From NCBI GenBank assembly GCA_026008535.1, contig BRKX01000010.1:4663001-4727000 (forward strand): DNA of 64,000 nt, read 5' to 3'. Shown here piece after piece: positions 11,403 to 22,911 of this stretch. The stretch comes from Perilla frutescens. Lineage: Eukaryota; Streptophyta; Magnoliopsida; Lamiales; Lamiaceae. The position numbers and the translations under genes were made by a program. How positions within the stretch are numbered: position 1 is the first letter of the stretch; the number at the start of each line of letters is the position of its first letter. Under the pieces are notes generated by a model. The model was given only the letters and a program-made list of their open reading frames with translations, ran no database searches and was not told where the DNA came from.

Positions 11403-12913
11403 TGATTGCGTATTTTATACCTCAAATTATAGATCGTGTCAAGTGCAAGTGTACACGGATGTAGCAAGCAATGATACGAGTCGAACCACAAGGAATATAA
11501 GTTATGATCTTAATAATGCAAGTAATGTTGACTCAAGTTACATTCATTATTTAGACAAACATCATTTCTTAGTAAAATGTTTTGTTCCAAACCATCAACA
11601 AATACCAAATTTCCCTCTTAAATGTGGAATATGTAAATACTTCAAATGAAAGATTTAAAGAGAAATAAAAGGAAGGGATTCTAGGGTGCTAGATCATTGA
11701 TCAAGGTATTCTAAAAACCATATGAATCACATAACTCTCCTCTCTTCAATCATGATTTGGGCAAGGATCATCTAGGCATTTTCTCAAACACCTAGCCTAC
11801 AAGCAAGTGTAAACCATCACTATCTCTAGTAAATAAATCACTCAAGTCTTCTAAGATCCCTAAATCATCATTAACAAGCCTAATACTCATACCTATCTCA
11901 AAATACAAGTAAAAGGTCTCATGGATCAAAAACACAATACATAATGAGCAAACCTAATCACACATTAGTAACACATGAATCTAAATGGAGGCCACACACA
12001 TACATTCAACAATCAACACATTGATCCATAAGATTTAAAAAGGGAAAGGTACATTCATCATACATTCATCTCAAACACCCATCATCAAGTGATCCAACAC
12101 CCCAAAACCTTAAGAGATTAGCTACTCATGCTTTTGAGATCAAAATAACAAGACTTGTAAATAAACATAGGTAGAGATTAGATTAAACCAATATGATGTA
12201 CAAAAGATATCCACAATATCCTTCCACTTCAACTCTTCAAGATCAAGAACTCATCTTCCAAGCTAGGCCCTCTCTTCCACTAGTTCTATTGTTATTCACC
12301 TTTTTTACAATTTTTGGAAGAAAAAGGGTGCAATGAATGGAATAGTAGTTTTTTTTCTATGTTAAGTGTTTTTTTTTTCTATTTCATCCCCCTTCCCTAT
12401 ATATCAAAATCGCTCCAAAAGAAAATGAGAGAAGGGGATTGAATAAGGTTTGCAAAACAGAGCACTGGGGCGCGACACGGGCTCGATTGCGCCCGTGCTC
12501 GCACTATGAGTCGCGCCAAGCCAACATACGAAACAGGCGCGGACGCGATCGGGGTGGTCGTGCCATTGGTCATGTGAAATGGGCCGCGGACGCGAGCGGC
12601 CTCACTTGCGCCTCGTCTCATGCTGTGGGTCACGCCATGTAGCGCGACCGGACTCACGCCCGCTCTCGTGCTGTGGCTCGTGCCTGCAGGTCTCAACACA
12701 CGGCTTCGGGCCCGGGTCACTTCGGGTCGTGCCCTTGCTCGTGCTGTGGCCCGCGCCTGTACCTTGATATTTGGTTTTCTTCTATAACTCACCTGGAATT
12801 TGTACCTGAATAAAATATGGGTTTGGACATCAAAAATATACAATTGGTTTATAAAATGGTATTGAAATAGCCCTAAGTTGCAGTCAAAAGAAGCACAAAA
12901 ATCTCGATTATCA
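11403..12913 (+). mobile_element. 1.5-kb LTR-like element, copy 1 (TGAT...ATCA)
   Basis: An insert with TGATTG/ATTATCA ends sits inside the chromovirus integrase, flanked by a 5-bp duplication with one mismatch. It has no coding capacity. Its architecture matches the element at 44351-45816. Near the left end both have a CAAGTG...CACGG...GTCGAAYCCACA block, then a long A/T-rich middle, a pyrimidine-rich segment, and a G/C-rich island close to the right end (here 12470-12765, with words such as CGCGCC and CTCGTGCTGTGG). It is most simply a solo LTR, although a non-autonomous short LTR element is possible. Confidence 0.75.
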
Positions 12914-13390
12914 AGTCTGTCCACTTCCACTAAGATAGTATTCTTTTTGTATGAGGTAGGCAAACCTTCTATAAAATCCATAGAGATGTGTGTCTATGCC
13001 TGATTAGGAATCTGCAGAGGCTGTAACAACCCAGGATAAGGGCTCCCATCATGCTTGTTGGCACTGCAATTGCTACAGTGTCTTATCCACTCTACCACAT
13101 CTCTTTTCATATAGGTCCAATAGAACAACCTTTTCAATCTGATATAGGTGCCATAGATGCCTTAGTGCCCCCCATATGATGAGTTATGCATCCCCTATAG
13201 CAGTAGTTGCCTTATGTTGGAGCCATTCCCTACCACAATCCTCCTTTTATGCTTAAGCAGATCCCCCACTATTACATACTCAGGGTGAGATAGGTTATCT
13301 AACAACTTGGAATTGATGATATTGGTGGTCCAAGAATCATCATTATAGCTGCTCACTACTTGTTGAACCCATACTGGAACATGTTTGAAG
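12914..13390 (-). pseudogene. chromovirus integrase, zinc-binding domain and start of core
   Basis: On the minus strand this encodes the integrase H2C2 zinc-binding domain (His-Asn-Ser...Gly-Gly-His, then CSNCSANK) and the start of the core domain, MDFIEGLPTSYKKNTILVEV (about 12925-12981). The core is then cut by the element at 11403-12913. The upstream side ends at about 13390 where another element begins, so RNase H and reverse transcriptase of this chromovirus are missing. Stops are frequent. Confidence 0.85.
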
Positions 13391-14450
13391 TGTAAATTCT
13401 AGGTTGCTACACGCTAACTACTTCGACTAACCGGACTCCTGCAAGAGGACGGGGTCAATTCTAGGGCGGTGAGCTAACACGGGTCGTGATCTCAAGGAAG
13501 GCTTCGTATGGGCAATTATCTTCTAGGCTATGCATGCAAACATGTTTGACAATTTAAATATAAACCTAAACATTCTAATCATGGATTTGATGGTTGTTTT
13601 AAACTAAGAAATTTAAATATAAACAAATTAACTAATAAAAACACAATTAACAACAAGATCAAGATCGAAAGAAAAGATTATGATAAGAGCATTAGGGTGT
13701 AGATTCTCTCATTGGTTTCTCACCTAGCCTGTTTCAAGTTGGTATATTAATCTTAAACATACAATAGACCCTTCAAATGGTTTAATATCAATTACTGTTA
13801 CCGTCTATCCATTAAACCCCTATCGGCTATATTATACGAACAAGATCAATATTTTAGACTTTTGAACCCAATCCACCTAACATTGAAGGAACCTTGGTCG
13901 GGATTTAGAATCTCCTTTCGGTCTCATCTAAAACCTAGCAATGCTAAGTAGTGATCAAGTACTTAATATAGATAATCACAATTCCAACAATAACAACTAA
14001 CCATCACAAGCATAGATCAAAACCAAATCGATTATCTACCCCCTAATGTAGAGATTTAACCCATAATCATGCTCAAAACATCACAAATATCATATAAGTT
14101 CATCATCTCATTATCAAATGCAAATATCATAAACTTCTACAATATTCAATGTTTCAAGAGTTTTGGGACAACCCCCACAAATTAACTAAGCTAAAGAAAG
14201 AAAATACCAAGGGAAGAGCCTCCTAATGAGCCTAGCTTCCACGGTCGGCTCGGAGTCGAGACTTCTTCTCGTCTCTTCTTCTTTAACCCAAGTTTGCTTG
14301 CCTCTATTCTTACTCCTCTCTTTCTCTCTTGAAAGGTGGTGGTGGTAGTGAAAAATGGTGTGTAAAAATGGTGAAGGATGGTGATGATGTGTAGGAGAAA
14401 CTGATTTTACTTTCTTAAAATGTGTATGTTTCCAAAAGCACTAATTGTTG
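13391..14450 (+). mobile_element. LTR-like element, third member, right end unresolved
   Basis: The chromovirus reading frame stops at about 13390 and a non-coding stretch begins TGTAAATTCTAGG. Its layout resembles copies 1 and 2: a short G/C-richer head (GGACGGGGTCAATTCTAGGG), an A/T-rich middle, then a pyrimidine-rich run with TTCTTCTT and TCTCTCTTG near 14270-14330. I could not find the right terminus or a target duplication, so it may be truncated by the LTR that follows. The family assignment is tentative. Confidence 0.45.
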
Positions 14451-14479
14451 CAGGAGTGAGAGGAAGATTGATGTTAAAT

Positions 14480-15416
14480 TTAAAAAAAATATTTAAATCA
14501 AATGGGTTGTAGCTAGTTATGAGCAACACAATAGAGTAGTAGGCTTTGGATAGAAATTAAGTTAGGTTTTTGCTAATTAAAACTTATATTTTTACAAAGC
14601 TTTCATCCATATATGATTTACTACTGTTCTCGCTCTTCATGGACATGATTTGACCTGTATGATGAATTCTGGCATGATCAATCATATTAAAATGTAGTAT
14701 GTGGTCACATAGAGTCTATATCAACGCATGGTCTTTTGAGCGCATTGACTTTTGATGCAATTGTTCGCTTTTGAATAAGTATATTTTTAAGCGCATTAAC
14801 ATGTGAATTGATATTGAATTCCTCGCTTTTGAATAACTATTCTTAAGCGCATGTGTATCTGAATGAATATTGATTTATCGGCTTTTGAATAGATATTTTT
14901 AAGCGCATGGACATGTTTTAAAATATTGGATTATTGGATTTTGATATGAAAAATCCTTGCATGTGTTTGGACGAACACGATAAATCCACTGAGTGTTTTA
15001 CTCAGCTCACGTTTTCTAAAATATTTTTCAGGTACGAGGTGATGCAAGTAGCTGACGTGGACATATGTGTTCTTTAAAAATTTTTAATATTCGAAATTGT
15101 ATTTTGAATGTTGACTTTGGTCAATATTTTAACGTATTATGCTTCCGCTGAATATTTAAGAATATTAAAATCTTACATATTCCGACGTTATTTTGGACTC
15201 GTTTAAATATTAGACTTTCAACATTAACTAGTCGTGTGTGAAATATGTTTTGTCATTGGTTGTTTGAAAAGTCTTCACAAATGATGATTAGTTGATTTTA
15301 TATTTAAAGAAATTACTTTAAAAAAATATTTTCTTTTAAAGCTGTAATGGTTATGAAATTAAGAACTTTATTTTAATCTTCTGCAGCGCCTCGAATTTTC
15401 GGAATTGGGCGTTACA
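14480..15416 (+). mobile_element. 3' part of a Ty3/gypsy LTR
   Basis: The stretch ends GGGCGTTACA at 15416 and contains CCACTGAGTG, ACTCAGCTCACG and TTTTTCAGGT (about 14985-15035) in the same order as the solo LTR at 6512-9619, but in plus orientation. The beginning is missing, so the left boundary is approximate. TGCGCTT/AAGCGCAT words repeat at 14730-14910. Confidence 0.6.
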
Positions 15417-15534
15417 CCTTTTCATTTTTTTCGTATTCAAATAAATTTTATTTTAAGACTATTAATTTAATTATAATTTTGCCAATTAAGAAACATAAAA
15501 ATTTCGACAACTTGCACTTGCATATTATATTGAT

Positions 15535-16097
15535 GAGATGAAATCATCTGCCACACTTTGTGTAATAATTGGTGCTATACAATTAAATTTATTAATTTTT
15601 CTTCAATTTTTTTATTTACTTTCAATTTATTGAACTTTAATTTAATTTTACACTTATTAATTATGATGATTTATCCTATCTAATTAGGGAATATCTCGTT
15701 TTAGCTTTTTAGTCTAGAATTAACTTTTAATTTTCTTGACTAACATACCCATTCCTCTTATGTCATATAAAATCCTATTCACTTATATTTTTTCTAAAGA
15801 AAAGAAACATTTTCTCTCTCCATATATTTTTAGGATTTGAGATAAGACTAAAATTGAGAGAGGGTGTGTGAAAATATATAAAATAACAAATATTTTAACA
15901 CAAAATAAAAATGTTAGAACAACAAAAATAAAGAAACGGTGGGAGAAATTGATTATTTTGTAAAAAAAATAAATTATATACCATAATTAGATAGGATGAA
16001 CACTAATTAATAAGTGTAAAATTAAACTAAATCATAATAAATTGAAATTAAATAAAAAAATTTAATTATTTAGCATCAAGCAAATGAGTTCACGAGC
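15535..16097. mobile_element. MITE with 9-bp target duplication (563 bp)
   Basis: Flanked by TATATTGAT at 15526-15534 and 16098-16106, and absent from the paralogous segment at 54464-54650. The interior contains long inverted A/T-rich arms around a centre near 15830. A 9-bp duplication points to the Mutator superfamily. The terminal inverted repeats are weak. Confidence 0.7.
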
Positions 16098-16120
16098 TAT
16101 ATTGATCGGTCATTTTCCCG

Positions 16121-16517
16121 CAAATGAAATTATCTATCCCACTTTTATCTATCCCATTTTGTGTTCCATTTTAATTTTTAGTTGATTTTCGTCAATTTTT
16201 TTTCTTCAATTTCAATTTGTTATGGCTTAGATTAATTTTAGAATTATTATTTAGGATTCATTCCACCCAATTAGAATTTATATTTATTTTTAAATATTCA
16301 TTTCTTATTTTTTGGTTAATATAATTGATTAATATGGTTGATTATTCCAAAAATAGTGTATATAACTTTTTAAAAATTTAATTTTTAACAATAAATGTTG
16401 TTATGATTTGTAATATTATAATAAAATTTAATTTTGTAATAAATATTTTTAAAATATTAAATTTCATAGTGGGACACAATAGTTGAACATGAAAAGTGAA
16501 CTAGAGGATTGTATCCC
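16121..16517 (+). mobile_element. Mutator-type MITE, family 1, copy 1
   Basis: It begins CAAATGAAAT and ends TATCCC. Perfect 9-bp direct repeats ATTTTCCCG flank it at 16112-16120 and 16518-16526. Related copies are at 41114-41485 (reversed) and 57184-57569. Ends are imperfectly inverted (CAAATGAAATCC against GGGATAAAATCC in the best copies). The interior shares an A/T-rich core with other MITEs in the window. No coding capacity. Confidence 0.85.
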
Positions 16518-16623
16518 ATTTTCCCGACTCACAGACCGACCGGATCAAACGACGTATTTAATTTTCCTTACTTAACTGGCTAATTATAATTCAACGATGA
16601 CACAGCTAACAAGTAACAACTGA

Positions 16624-17665
16624 TCATTTTATTTCCTTACAAAATGATTCATGATCAAACACAATCTTCTTCACATTCTCAATCATCGTGTCCCACATAT
16701 CATATATTAAATGTAGGATTGGAGTATCAGTATCAGCAGCCCTCAACATATCAATAATGGGTTCAGTGAAAGACAAAAAATAATCCAACTTATCCCACCA
16801 TGCATCATTTACAATGCATTGTTTCACCTCTTGTGCTTTAGCTTCATTATTTCCATCCTTGTAAGTTCTCCAATCAGCATCCATAACCATTTTTTCAAGA
16901 GATAACTTTACATCCCTCAATCTTTTGACCATAATAATGCTAGAAGCAAATCTTGTATCAGCAACTCTCAACAAACTGAACTTAGAATGCTTGTTATATA
17001 TAGACAATGCCATGCTATGATTCACAATAAAATTGCGAATATTCTGAATATCATTCACTAACTCAGAAATCCACCTGCAATGAGCATATTGTTGCGATCT
17101 TTCAGAAGGATCACAAATACTTTTTAAAGCTAAATTCAAGCTATGCACCACACAAGGAGTCCAAAAGATTTGAGGATACCTTGCCTCAATGATTGTTCCA
17201 GCAGCCTTGTAATTGCTCGCGTTATCTGTTATGATCTGAACAACATTTTCTTTGCCAATTTCCTTTATCGCAACATCAAAAATCGATGCAACATAATCTG
17301 CATCTTTTATGTTTCCACTTGCATCAATGGCTTTGATAAACATCGCACCTCCAGAAGACGCAACCATTATATTTATCAGAGGCCTCATTTGCCGATCAGA
17401 CCATCCATCAGAAATTATAGAAACACTCTTCTTCCTCCATGATTCTCTTATTGGTTGTAGTAACCTATTGATATGCTCATTTTCTTGTGCAAGTAGAGTA
17501 ATCCGCAACCTGTTATACGTAGGAGGAGTGTAACCCGCTAAATTTCCATTGGCTAATGTTCTCGAATATTGCCTGAAGTAGGGAGATATTGCGAAGTTGA
17601 AAGGAAGTGCACTTGCATAGAACATTCGAGCAGCTTCTTTAAAATTCAGGATTCTAGATATGTTG
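16624..17665 (-). pseudogene. hAT-like transposase (DUF659 region), truncated
   Basis: One open frame on the minus strand encodes the middle of a plant hAT transposase or transposase-derived protein. It holds SVISDGWSD-like text (SIISDGWSDRQ), then an Asp-Asn-Ala-Ser-Asn-Tyr-Lys-Ala segment, then TPCVVHSLNLALKS, all typical of DUF659 hAT proteins. The frame probably opens as an internal exon after a splice acceptor near 17665. The first residues further upstream come from a CA-repeat and look spurious. No BED zinc finger is found upstream. At the other end the frame stops at 16624, before the C-terminal dimerisation domain. The product is about 345 aa, against more than 600 for complete relatives. 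Confidence 0.8.
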
Positions 17666-17699
17666 GTTAATACACACACGCACATGCGCAATCATACAC

Positions 17700-19230
17700 A
17701 CAGATATGTTTGGTTATGAGATAGCTGTGGATAGAGTTGTTTATATTACAAATCTAGTTACTAGCATAAATGGTATAGATTTGTTTTGAGTAAGGTGTGA
17801 GGGCATTCTTGTTATTTGTGAACTTATCATATCTATATCTTCAGGTCAAAATAAAAGTTAAAAACACATGGTAGATAAAGCAATCTATCACTATGGAATG
17901 TCTTATAAATAGAATAGGCTTTGTGGATTTTATTTTCATATAGATGGTTCTGTTGGAACTTATACACAAAATATTAGATATGTACTCATCGCTAAAGTGG
18001 GCAAATATGTGGTGCCAAACAAAACCACAAGCTCTGGATATATCTTTTTCGAGTATGAATCATTTTCATTTCAGTCACGGCTATACTATGTCCTTTGCTA
18101 GTTTTTGCTGCCCCGATCTTGAAAGCAATAGGCCAAGATGAATATATTGTAGAAATGGATGGACCTATTGTTCTCTGCTTCATTCCCTTGACGTTCTTTG
18201 CTGTATTAAGTGCCTGCAACATATTTCTGTAGTCACAAAGAAAGATTGTCGTGCTCTCATGTTTCTTTGTTGTTTCTCTATTAATGCACATCTCTCTACT
18301 AATGAGCAGGTTAGGCTTATTGTGTTCGTGTTGTTATGGTGAAATTCTATATTTATCAGAAAGCTCGACGTTGTTATGCTGATAACATTTAGTGTGCATT
18401 GCCAATCTTGATTTGTTGTGCAATACAACACTAGTTCTGTTGACAGGAAATATGGAAAATGTTGAGGTTGCAATTGATATTCTTTCTATTTGGTATTTCT
18501 TCCATTAATTTTGTCGAATAATTCTTCTGATTTCATATTGTTTGCAGCCTTAACAACATTGGCTAGGCTCAGATGATCTCCTTAGGTTTCATAAGGTAAT
18601 GATCTAGTTACATTTGCATGATTTGTAGTTATTTTTTGTTGCTGTTACTTTTACATGTATCTGCTTCGACCAATGTAGTATTCGTGTCTCTAACGAGCTG
18701 GGGAGGAGTGCAAGAGCAGCAAAATTCTCTATTTTGATGACAGTTGTGAGATTGGTGGACTCAAACTTTGATTGACCCCTGACCCTAAGTGTACGAGATT
18801 GTAACTCAATAGTTGTAAAATCCATCACTAATACAATAACCTCACATTAGATCATAATGGCAGTAAAAATTTGTGAGAGAAGTATTCTGAGATTTGTAAA
18901 TAATTACAAATTTGTTATACAATGATGCACCTAAACTCTCTCTTGATTAGGTTTGATCCAATTGCAGCTCCTCAACAATTTGACGGAAACTTAAGAAATA
19001 GAACTATTTAATAGATATCCTCAGTGTCCTTAAATCTTACCCATGAAAAATTAAAGAACTAGATAACAAACAATGAGTACAAATAGAGTAGCATCACAAC
19101 ACAGTCATTTGTTCCATCAAAGCCTTATCGCTGATCACCTGAAAAATCAAAGAGATCAAATTCATAAATTTCTTCATCACAACATTTATACAAAACTAAA
19201 ACAGCTTCAACACTTCCTAAAAAGAAGCAA
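17700..19230. other. intergenic stretch, nothing recognised
   Basis: Moderately AT-rich sequence between the hAT fragment and the candidate small gene. Short open frames exist on both strands but show no family motifs. The part nearest 19230 may be 3' untranslated sequence of the minus-strand candidate gene. Confidence 0.5.
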
Positions 19231-19284
19231 ATCATCTACCTTGTATTGAAATTTGTCTTCTTCAGGCATGCATCCGGACTGTTG

Positions 19285-21380
19285 TCACGGCTTGAGCAGT
19301 GGCGTAGCACTTCTACAACATGACATCGAAATGAAATTTAAGTCATCCAACTATATGAACAAAAACAAAATGAATCAGGACACATGAATGAATTAAGATC
19401 TGCATAGTTAAATTATTAATCTAACCAAGCATTGAAATCAAATTAAAATTAAAAAAAAAAAGCTTATGTTGCGAAGAAATTATTAAAGGCTAAGGTATTT
19501 CCCTTTCCAGTGACTTTAAACTCTTGAAAGTTGAAATATAGAAAGAAAAATATTTATAAGCTGATCGACAAACTACAGAACCACAAGACAATGCTTTTCA
19601 TATACGGAAAAATCTAATGCAAGATATTCACGATTCGTAACATGAAAGAATACACATGTTCCTTCAACATGCCTGTTTAATCTTATCATCACATAGTCAT
19701 CAGTTAGCACTATTACCATTATTTCCTCTTCTCGCAAATAGAGGACTTTGTTGCGAAGAAATTGTATATAAGAAGAATATATAATAACCGGGAAAGCCAC
19801 GCATCTATCTAAACAAGGTGGATATGTAAAGGCTACTGGAAGAAATGGTGTCAAAGTGGCGAACTGATCAAGGTGCTTTATGCAGCATCAAATGGCGGAT
19901 ACATCTGGAAGGCTGTTGTATAGGTTTGTGCAGAAGACTGTTTCAGCTACTTTAAATAGGTTAGTTTCCTCTGATGTCCTAGCTTCATCACTTCATGTTC
20001 TTAGACGTCATTTTTTCTAAGAGATGGTCTTTCATGGAGAGACCGCTATTAGTTATGTCATATGTGTTCTTAATTAGTACATTTCTGCACTCTCTGAAAA
20101 AGCCTCCTACATTGTTCTAATATAACTATCTTCTATTTTTTTAAATATATCTACTCGAATCTTTTCTACTCGATATAAAAACTACCGTGTATTACTTTAT
20201 TTATTTATTTAAGATAATTAACTGAGTTTACCAAATATATATTTTATTGGCTATGGAGAACAACCGTAAACTCTTTTTTTCTCCCAATTATATGCCGGAA
20301 GCATTGCACTTCCCCGGAGAATCTCATTTATCGTGAAAAATCTACATTAGCATTTTCAAATACTATCATAATTCCAGCTTCTGCTACTTGTCCAAACATA
20401 CTCTAAACTGATGTAGTCCAAGTAAGCCAAACATCTTATTAGACTAATTTACTGCACTATATTGTAAGTAAGCCACCACAATTAAACTAACTTCAAGATG
20501 AAATGAGATGGAAAAGTCTGATAACAAAAGAAATCAACCAAATATATTACCTCCATCTCGTATTTGTAGTGCGAGCACTTTGTTGGATTCTACAATAGTT
20601 ACATTGTCAAATACCAACATAGAACAATTAATCTGCCGATACTGTAATCTCTTTTAGACATAACCACACAAAATATATATCAGGGCAGAGCACACTTATA
20701 TCACACACACACGCATTCCTACTGCTATAAACAATTAATTGTAGGAAAAAAATTACGATAAATCTAACAAACAAACCTGAAATCGGCAGCAGTCGGAGAG
20801 GGGAGAGGAGCAGCGGAAACTTCCACGGCAATGGGAGGGGGCAAGTCGGGCTGGCGGCCATCAGAAATGGTCGATTGCATAAAATTTGTAGCTGCTGAAA
20901 TAACCTCCCCAACAATCACTAGCAAAACCACTTATCACCAATAGAACGTTAGAAATTATACAGCAAGCATGAAGGTTTAACCCATTCAGCTAATATGACT
21001 ATTCTAATATATCCATTTATTCATATAGACATACGAACAAACAAGTAGAGCGCAACATTCTACATTAATTAATTCAATTATATAGACATACAAACAAACA
21101 TGTAAGGCACAACATTTATGCATTTAGATATTACACGTTTGAATTCCAGACAAACATAAAAGAGAAAAAGAAATTCTGAACATCAAAAGCTCACTCAAAA
21201 AATAAATCAAATATAAAATCTACATTTAAACCAAAAACCATACTCAAAACGAAATACAAAACTCAGTCAAATAATCGAAGAGGTTAAAATTACATACCCT
21301 GCAAGCAATCGCTATTCTCAACTTCATTACGGACAACATCGAGAACGAAATCGATCAACTCAGCGACCTCCGACTTCTGT
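19285..21380 (-). CDS. candidate small gene, unknown product (four consistent exons, 5' end unresolved)
   Basis: Four minus-strand exons join in frame across GT/AG introns: A (21298 to about 21376), B 20777-20918, C 20551-20589, D 19285-19312 ending in TGA. Intron phases agree at all three joins, which is unlikely by chance. The translated text runs from an acidic, helical stretch (VAELIDFVLDVVRNEVENSD in exon A) through a Pro/Ala-rich part (LPPPIAVEVSAAPLPSPTAA in exon B) to a short basic end. I do not recognise a domain. The weakness is the 5' end: exon A has an in-frame TAA upstream and no ATG, so a start exon must lie elsewhere, or the gene is broken. A further splice donor at 19239 suggests a spliced 3' untranslated region. 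It lies head-to-head with MED17. Confidence 0.4.
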
Positions 21381-21399
21381 GTAACATCCTTTTCACCCC

Positions 21400-22911
21400 G
21401 TTATCCCCAATAACGGACTGCCAAACACAAAATTATCGGGCCTTAGAACCCTCTCCAACGGCAGATCTGAATTGCCTCTCGCCATCTCATACAAAGAAAA
21501 ATAAAAAGAATCAACAAATAGAATAGAAAATACTACTGTGGAAAAGCGTATCTCGATAAATACAACGTGTGTAATCATCCTGGAACCGTGCCCGACTGGT
21601 AGCATAGAAATTTCCCTGTTCTGCGGTGTAATTTGAAAAGCTGTATTAATATGAAACGTCGGGTATATGAAAGATTGAAAGGTTGGTGTAAATTTATAAA
21701 ATTGATGTAAATAAAGTCCAGCCCAATACAATTCTTATTAGTAGAGCCCAGCCCATATTCATTAGCCCTAAATTAAATAATAGTCTTCTCTGCGCGAATG
21801 AATCTCTTCTTCTTTCTTCTTCATCTTTCTCCTTCAACTCGCACACACCAGTCACCTGTAATCTGATTTTTCTACTTCTCGACTTCTATTTTTCACGGCG
21901 TTTACATCTGCCGCTCAAGTTCTGAGATCCCGCTTGAAAAAACTTGAAAAATCGCGACCGCTACACTCCGACGAAAATGTGCCGTGTCGGAATTTTTTCT
22001 GCCGGATCTCGTGCGTGTTCCGTGTCGTGTCGTGTTGTGTCGACACGGGTGTGCCTCCCAAAATGAAGAGTCCGAGTATCACAGGTGACGTACATATTTG
22101 TTGTGTATCTGATTTGTTATTTCCTTGGATTTTCAGGGTGGGTAGGTGGTGAGTTTGACGACATGGGATAAGGGAGGGGGATAGCTGCACAGTCGCATAG
22201 GTGTACTTGAAGTATCAGAACTGTTTTGGGTGTTTCTTTGTTTTCTCTTTAATTAATATGGAAAAATGTAGTGGAGCTTAATGTACTGTCTCCTTCCATT
22301 TTTGGCAAGATGGACTGGTCAGGCATCCCATATCAAGCTTCCGCTTTCTGTTTATCTTTAATAAATTTTTCTGTTGTAAAGCTTCTTTTATGTTGATGTT
22401 ATAGTTTCACTAATTTTTATCATGCAATCAAGTGGATGATTCTAGAGTGGAATACTTTTAGTTTGTGTTTTAGGGCTAAAGGTCCAAATTCTTGCAGTTT
22501 TGTTTCTATGATGGTAACCTGAAGAAATTGCAGTTTCTTGGATTAAGACAAATATTGAGTTGATGATGCCTTTCATTTGGAAAAGAGTCATAATATCAAT
22601 ACATGGTACTGTGGTAGGGATACTGGAATAGTTCTTGATATGAACTGTAAGGACATATTTTTGTTCAGAAAGGAGGTTAGCACCTTGTAAGGCTGAATGG
22701 TCGAGTGAGTGAATGTGGACATAAAACAAGATAGGCACACACATAACTTGTTGACTACTAGCATCATTGACTGCTGATTATATCCATCTTAGGATATGCG
22801 TGCAGACTTTGGCCCTCAACTTTTGTTGTTTGAGAGCTTGCACTTAATAGATGTTACACATTTCTACAGATATATTGTAGTGTGAAGGAACCTGTCTTCT
22901 GAACAAGAAAA
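21400..22911 (+). promoter_or_regulatory. divergent promoter region and MED17 leader with probable 5'-UTR intron
   Basis: A CT-rich leader-like stretch (about 21790-21890) begins the presumed MED17 transcript. A donor-like CACAG|GTGACG at about 22084 and acceptors near 22870-22880 suggest a roughly 0.8-kb leader intron just upstream of the ATG at 22912. The same interval faces the candidate minus-strand gene, so it may act as a shared promoter. Boundaries are inferred; no TATA box was assigned. Confidence 0.4.

Larger units (their letters stand above)
15417..16600 (+). repeat. duplicated segment A (with two MITE insertions)
   Basis: Once the two inserts at 15535-16097 and 16121-16517 are removed, this stretch aligns to the reverse complement of 54464-54650. 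Both have CGTATTCAAATAAATTTTAT, then a GCCAATTAAGAAA block, then GATCRGTCATTT, then GGATCAAAC and TTTTCCTTACT. The 54-kb copy lacks the inserts and acts as the empty site. The origin of the ancestral segment is not recognised. Confidence 0.75.

Noticed and set aside
12397..12981. 194-codon minus-strand frame starting with an integrase motif
   Set aside because: Only the first 20 or so residues are integrase; the rest is LTR-like DNA across the insertion junction, so it is not one gene.
17143..17533. Plus-strand frames over the hAT region
   Set aside because: Shadows of the minus-strand transposase frame, which has clear DUF659 motifs.
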